DNA of 64,000 bases, taken from positions 124,001 through 188,000 of the forward strand of contig JBCBAC010000004.1 of the NCBI GenBank assembly GCA_038532735.1. Reading direction: 5' to 3'. A program made the translations under genes and the position numbers. The notes beneath the pieces are model-generated. The model was not told where the DNA came from and did no database searches. It saw nothing but the letters and a program-made list of their open reading frames with translations. Below are positions 60,131 through 64,000 of the stretch, one piece after another (within the stretch, counting starts at the first letter, position 1; every line of letters starts with the position of its first letter). The DNA is from JAHTBL01 sp038532735 (GTDB taxonomy: Bacteria; Pseudomonadota; Alphaproteobacteria; Rhodobacterales; Rhodobacteraceae).

Positions 60131-61600
60131 CTACTCCGGTGCCAGATCTTTGGCGCGGAACTGGATGAAACCCGCAGGCAGGGGCGAGACTTCAACCCCC
60201 GTCAGCTGATCGGCAATCGTGTCCAACTCGGCTTGCGTGCAAAGCCCGCGAAATGGGCCTTCGGTGATATTGGCACGCGCAAGCGCGCGGCGCACATCGG
60301 TGGCCCGCATCCGGGTGTATTCGCGCGTGTCTGCGGCATAGACCGTATACGCGCCGCGGGGGAACCGCTTCGTGGGGTCCATCTCGCAGATGATCAGATG
60401 CTCCTCCGGGGTCAGGTTCGCGCGAACGGGCGATAGGATTTCCGCGATGGTTGATCCGTCATAGAGGTTCGCTTCGAGGGCCAGTTGCGATGCGGGACGT
60501 AGCGGGCCGCCAAACGCGACGGTTAGTGCGGCGGCGGCGAGCAGGGCCAGCCCATCCCGGCGCAGGATCAGCGCCAAAGCGCAAGCCAGTGCTGCGGCCT
60601 GCAGCGGCGTGATCACGATCATGTAGCGCGCATGCACTTCATGGGTGCCAAAGATCATGACGGCGGTGAAGATCAGCGCCACGGCGGTGAGCGCCCAGAG
60701 CAGCCGGTCGCGGGCCAGAAGCGGCAGAGCGATCAGTGCCACGGTGCCCGTCAGGCGCAGCCACGGATCATCGCCGAACACGAGGGCATGAATATCCGTC
60801 AGGTTGAGCGCTGCGATCCGGTCGAGGGAAGGAAAGAACCGCTCGAACATCTCGTTCTCGACACTGCCTTGAACGGCGTCTTCACCGGGAAAGCGCAGGC
60901 CCATATAGAGCTGCCACGCGAAGGCGAGGATCAGTGAGCCGAAGAACCACAGCGCAAAGCGTCGGTTCCACGCGATACGGCGCAGCTCAGACTGTTGAGT
61001 GATAGCCAACCCAATCAGCGCGAAGACAAGAAAGGCAAGCGCGATGGGACCTTTCTGCATGCCGCCTAGAAATACGGTGAGTGCAAAAACGGGCCAGTAA
61101 CGTGGGTCTCGGAAGGCCGCGATCATGGCCGCGAGGCCGAGTGTGACGAAGAGGGCCGATCCCGTCTCCAGCATCGCCGAAGTGCCCTCATTCCAGAGGT
61201 TTTGCGAACTGGCCAGCAGCAGCACCGCGCCCAGCATCACCCAAGGGCGGCCAGGCAGGATGACACGCACCAGAAGGGCCGATGCGCCCAGGCAGGCGGA
61301 AGCAAAGATCAATGAGGGCAGGCGCAGGGCAATCAGGTCGCGTAGGCCAAGCTCCATAAAGCCGCCCGACATCCAGTATTGCATCGGCGGTTTTTTGAGC
61401 GTCGGTTTGTTGCTTGAATAGACTGCCCACCAGTCGTTCAGTCGGGCGAAGCTGATGCTGCGCTCATACGTATAGTACTCGTCGAAGCGGTGAATGCCGC
61501 CGACCCCCAGAAACTGCAGATACCATAGGAAAAGACCACAAATCGCAGCGACGATCGCGAGATAGGGCAGGGATCGGGTCCAAGGGGAGATTGGGGTCAT
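60131..61600 (-). CDS. GT39-type membrane glycosyltransferase (ArnT-like), copy 2
   Basis: 489 residues, paralogous to copy 1: HRFDEYYTYERSISF, TLKKPPMQYWMSGGF, LPSLIFASACLGAS, TSAMLETGSALFVTLGL. Same inferred role as a GT-C glycosyltransferase acting on undecaprenyl-linked sugars. ATG 61600 (MTPISPWTRSL) is chosen because the open frame above it to 61939 is not protein-like and lies in the gap with the divergent methyltransferase gene. It is the first gene of the minus-strand run and overlaps neither neighbour; OsmC copy 2 follows three bases later. Confidence 0.82.
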   Translation of the reverse strand: MTPISPWTRSLPYLAIVAAICGLFLWYLQFLGVGGIHRFDEYYTYERSISFARLNDWWAVYSSNKPTLKKPPMQYWMSGGFMELGLRDLIALRLPSLIFASACLGASALLVRVILPGRPWVMLGAVLLLASSQNLWNEGTSAMLETGSALFVTLGLAAMIAAFRDPRYWPVFALTVFLGGMQKGPIALAFLVFALIGLAITQQSELRRIAWNRRFALWFFGSLILAFAWQLYMGLRFPGEDAVQGSVENEMFERFFPSLDRIAALNLTDIHALVFGDDPWLRLTGTVALIALPLLARDRLLWALTAVALIFTAVMIFGTHEVHARYMIVITPLQAAALACALALILRRDGLALLAAAALTVAFGGPLRPASQLALEANLYDGSTIAEILSPVRANLTPEEHLIICEMDPTKRFPRGAYTVYAADTREYTRMRATDVRRALARANITEGPFRGLCTQAELDTIADQLTGVEVSPLPAGFIQFRAKDLAPE

Positions 61601-61746
61601 AGGGCCGCTCTTGGCGTCATTAGTCGCTGTTGCGCTACCCCTAAACCACTTCGCGGCGCGATCACAGAAGTCTTGTCGATTTTTTGCGTATAGGCGTGCG
61701 CGTCCGCAGGCGTTACACCTTGGGTGCCTGCAGGAGATTAGACCCC

Positions 61747-62196
61747 ATGAAGAAGATGATTGATATCCCTCCGGTCTGGTTAGTGCTCTGTCTGGCCATT
61801 GCCTGGCTGCAATCGCGGTATTACCCGGTGCTGAGCCTCGATCATCCTGTGACTGACTTTCTGGGCGGCATTCTGATTGGTGCGGGGTTGATCCTGATCG
61901 CCATGGCTGTCGTTGAGTTTCGCAAGTGGAAAACGACAATCATTCCGCATGAAGAGGCCAATGCGCTGTTGACCTCTGGTATCTTCGCGAAGTCGCGCAA
62001 TCCGATTTTTCTGGCAGATGCGTTGGTCCTGACGGGGTTCATCTTACGCTGGGATGCGGTCCTGAGCTTGCCGCTGGTGCCGATCTTCGTGTGGTGGATC
62101 GAGCGGCATTTCATTTTGGATGAAGAACGCCGCCTTCGCTCAAAATTCGGAGTTGCGTTTCACCGTTACACGGAAAAGACCCGCCGCTGGGTGTGA
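61747..62196 (+). CDS. ICMT/PEMT-like membrane methyltransferase
   Basis: 149 residues with about four membrane segments (WLVLCLAIAWLQSRYY, LGGILIGAGLILIAMAVV, LVLTGFILRWDAVLSLPL). The C-terminal pattern GIFAKSRNPIFLAD and HFILDEERRLRSKFGVAFHRY is typical of the isoprenylcysteine carboxyl methyltransferase-like family, in which RNP and the E/H residues help bind SAM. The bacterial substrate is unknown; lipids or small amines are possible. ATG 61747 fits. Its stop directly abuts the stop of a converging small gene. Confidence 0.82.
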   Translation: MKKMIDIPPVWLVLCLAIAWLQSRYYPVLSLDHPVTDFLGGILIGAGLILIAMAVVEFRKWKTTIIPHEEANALLTSGIFAKSRNPIFLADALVLTGFILRWDAVLSLPLVPIFVWWIERHFILDEERRLRSKFGVAFHRYTEKTRRWV

Positions 62197-62391
62197 TCAG
62201 GCGCGCGGTTTGCGCCGTTGGCCGAGCATCACCAGTAAGCGGCCGATGATCCAAGGGACCCAGCCGAACAGAAGTGCCGCGAAGAGGCCTTGCAGGGCAG
62301 AGCCACCCTCGGCCATCCAGCCGGTGTAGATCAGAAACCCGCACCACGGCAGGCTGGTCCAGATCAAGACCCGTCCGGCGGATCGCATCAT
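62197..62391 (-). CDS. Small membrane protein of unknown function
   Basis: 64 residues with two hydrophobic segments (VLIWTSLPWCGFLIYTGWM and LQGLFAALLFGWVPWIIGRLL) and a basic tail RRKPRA. GGGAG lies seven bases before the ATG, and the coding direction and stop-to-stop junction with the ICMT-like gene support it as real. No family recognised. Confidence 0.55.
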   Translation of the reverse strand: MMRSAGRVLIWTSLPWCGFLIYTGWMAEGGSALQGLFAALLFGWVPWIIGRLLVMLGQRRKPRA

Positions 62392-62586
62392 TGCTCTGCT
62401 CCCTTGTTGTACTCGTGACGCGAGACGCTACCCCGACAGGGCCGCGCAAGCAAACGAGCTATTCTGCCGCTGTTAGCGCAACATTTGGAAAGGTCAGTTG
62501 AACCCCAGCGGTCCTTTGGGTAGTGACTAATTCTGAAATCGCGCCATCTTCGCGAAATCAACACCTTCTGAAGGGGGATTTGGACA

Positions 62587-64000
62587 GTGAAAATCGGAAC
62601 ACCGACCGAAGTGTTCGAGGGGGAAGCACGCGTTGCGATGACCCCGGAGTCGGCCCTGCAGCTGCAAAAGCTGGGTCATGAATGCTTTATCGAAGCCGGC
62701 GCAGGTGCAAAGGCGGGTTTCTCGGATGCGGCTTACAAGGAAGCAGGCGTCGAAGTGATCAAGGGTGCTGCCGCCCTGTGGAAATCGGTCGATGTGATCG
62801 CGAAGGTGCGTCCCCCCAACGATACCGAAGTGAAACGCCTGACCAAAGGCAAGACGCTGATTTCGTTCTTCTATCCCGGCTCCAATGAAGCGTTGATGGA
62901 GGCGGCTTCCAAGAAAGGCGCCAACGTCATCGCGATGGATATGGTGCCTCGCATCAGCCGCGCGCAGAAGATGGACGCGCTGTCCTCCATGGCCAATATC
63001 GCGGGCTACCGCGCTGTGATCGAGGCAGGTAACAACTTTGGCCGCTTCTTCACCGGTCAGGTGACCGCTGCCGGTAAGGTGCCGCCCGCGAAAGTCCTGG
63101 TCGTCGGTGCCGGTGTTGCCGGTCTGGCTGCGATCGGCACGTCCACGTCGCTGGGTGCTATTACCTACGCCTTCGACGTGCGCCCAGAAGTGGCCGAGCA
63201 GATCGAATCGATGGGGGCGGAGTTCGTCTTCCTTGAGTTCGAAGACAGCGAATTGCCTGATGGCGCCGAAACGGGTGGCTATGCACCGCCCTCCAGCCCA
63301 GAATTCCAGGCCAAACAGCTTGAGAAGTTCCGCGAAATCGCGCCCGACATGGATATCGTGATCACCACGGCGCTGATCCCGAACCGTCCGGCCCCGCTTT
63401 TGTGGACCAAGGACATGGTTGAGGCGATGAAGCCCGGCTCTGTCATTGTTGACCTTGCCGCCGAGCGTGGCGGCAACTGCGAACTGACCAAGATGGACGA
63501 GAAGGTCGTCACCGATAATGGCGTGACGATCATCGGCTATACCGATTTCCCCAGCCGGATGGCCGCGCAGTCCTCAACGCTTTACGCGACCAACATCCGT
63601 CACATGATGGCCGACCTGACGCCCGAAAAAGACGGTGTCGTCAATCACGACATGGAAGATGACGTGATCCGTGGCGCGACCATCGCCTTTGAGGGCGATG
63701 TGACCTTCCCGCCGCCGCCCCCCAAGGTGCAGGCGATTGCCGCGCAGAAGAAAGAAGCGCCCAAAGAGCTGACACCGGAAGAAAAGCGCGAACAGGAAGT
63801 CGTCGCGTTCAAAAAGCAAACAACGCAGCAAGTGATCCTGCTTGCTGTGGGTGCCGCTCTGGTGCTGGGCATCGGCCTGATCCCGGGCATGCCCGCCAGC
63901 TTCATGCAGCATTTCATCGTCTTCGTGCTGTCGGTCTTCATCGGCTTCCAGGTGATCTGGAACGTGGCGCACTCGCTCCACACGCCGCTGATGGCTGTGA
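62587..64000 (+). CDS. pntA: NAD(P) transhydrogenase subunit alpha PntA (cut by window edge)
   Basis: Proton-translocating transhydrogenase that makes NADPH from NADH. The visible part is ~471 residues: N-terminal VKIGTPTEVFEGEARVAMTP, then the NAD-binding GAGVAGLAAIGTSTSLG near residue 180 and DVRPEVAEQIESMG, a linker rich in Lys/Glu, and membrane segments near the end (ILLAVGAALVLGIGLIPG, FIVFVLSVFIGFQVIW). The start is GTG 62587 with AAGGGGG about ten bases before. The gene has no stop before the window ends; pntB would be expected next. Confidence 0.93.
   Translation, partial: MKIGTPTEVFEGEARVAMTPESALQLQKLGHECFIEAGAGAKAGFSDAAYKEAGVEVIKGAAALWKSVDVIAKVRPPNDTEVKRLTKGKTLISFFYPGSNEALMEAASKKGANVIAMDMVPRISRAQKMDALSSMANIAGYRAVIEAGNNFGRFFTGQVTAAGKVPPAKVLVVGAGVAGLAAIGTSTSLGAITYAFDVRPEVAEQIESMGAEFVFLEFEDSELPDGAETGGYAPPSSPEFQAKQLEKFREIAPDMDIVITTALIPNRPAPLLWTKDMVEAMKPGSVIVDLAAERGGNCELTKMDEKVVTDNGVTIIGYTDFPSRMAAQSSTLYATNIRHMMADLTPEKDGVVNHDMEDDVIRGATIAFEGDVTFPPPPPKVQAIAAQKKEAPKELTPEEKREQEVVAFKKQTTQQVILLAVGAALVLGIGLIPGMPASFMQHFIVFVLSVFIGFQVIWNVAHSLHTPLMAV

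Larger units (their letters stand above)
57778..61600 (-). repeat. Tandem duplication of a GT39-OsmC gene pair
   Basis: Two copies of the order [GT39 glycosyltransferase - OsmC] lie head to tail on the minus strand: 61600-59750 and 59753-57778. GT39 products share long stretches such as WWAVYS and PTLKKPP with similar flanks; OsmC products share S-N-D-P-A-L-G, L-L-N-A-L-S-A-C-H and L-S-A-T-L. Homology in the upstream OsmC copy stops near 59786, 11 residues before its stop. The copies have diverged strongly, so the event is old. Confidence 0.85.

Noticed and set aside
1..64000. Prophage, transposon, integron, CRISPR or defence island
   Set aside because: No transposase, integrase, repeat-spacer array, restriction or phage structural gene was seen in any frame.

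Overview
The window looks like chromosomal DNA from an alphaproteobacterium of the order Rhodobacterales (Roseobacter group). Supporting signs are GC-rich genes, a division and cell wall (dcw) cluster whose proteins read like those of Rhodobacter, two DUF2484 proteins, a DUF1127 gene followed by CCTCCTCCC-loop hairpins of the Cuckoo/CcsR small-RNA type, cobS/cobT with a J-domain gene, and stop-proximal repeats of the 'CCCCCGG..TATTTTG..AAG' kind. I cannot name the species. There is no rRNA, tRNA, CRISPR array, transposase or phage gene.

1-7.2 kb: on the minus strand, the start of pyruvate carboxylase and an FMN-dependent lactate-type dehydrogenase; then uvrD/pcrA, a LysE-family exporter divergent from an Lrp/AsnC regulator, a DUF1127/Cuckoo-RNA locus, and the Fe-S carrier ATPase apbC/mrp.

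7.2-34.5 kb: the dcw cluster. A 662-base AT-rich, structured leader carries a 10-base-periodic repeat of MraZ-box type and two close GANTC sites. It precedes mraZ-rsmH-ftsL-ftsI-murE-murF-mraY-[SDR]-murD-[FkbM methyltransferase]-<HI0933 flavoprotein, reversed>-ftsW-murG-murC-[two DUF2484]-[exported unknown]-murB-ddl-ftsQ-ftsA-ftsZ, then lpxC, bamD and recN. Together these make lipid II, flip and polymerise it at the septum, assemble the Z ring, start lipid A synthesis and build the outer membrane. The bracketed genes are interruptions of the usual order.

34.5-51.2 kb: mixed housekeeping genes. They include D-lactate/glycolate-type FAD dehydrogenase, a ClC channel, DUF427, Xaa-Pro aminopeptidase, the cobaltochelatase subunits cobT and cobS around a small exported unknown, a J-domain protein, bolA, DUF4177, gatB, a lytic transglycosylase and pepN.

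51.3-64 kb: a VOC protein coupled to a WYL regulator; a divergent photolyase/cryptochrome with a 50-residue zinc-ribbon DUF2256 gene two bases behind it; malate synthase G with a GlcG-like gene; a C26 amidohydrolase behind a perfect inverted repeat; a tandem duplication of a [GT39 glycosyltransferase - OsmC] pair in which one OsmC copy is truncated; an ICMT-like methyltransferase; and the start of pntA, which runs off the end.

The observations most worth following are the DUF1127/Cuckoo RNA locus, the GT39-OsmC duplication with its broken OsmC copy, the photolyase-DUF2256 pair, the mraZ leader, and the unexplained hairpin just before murB. I did not find one large clearly novel system.
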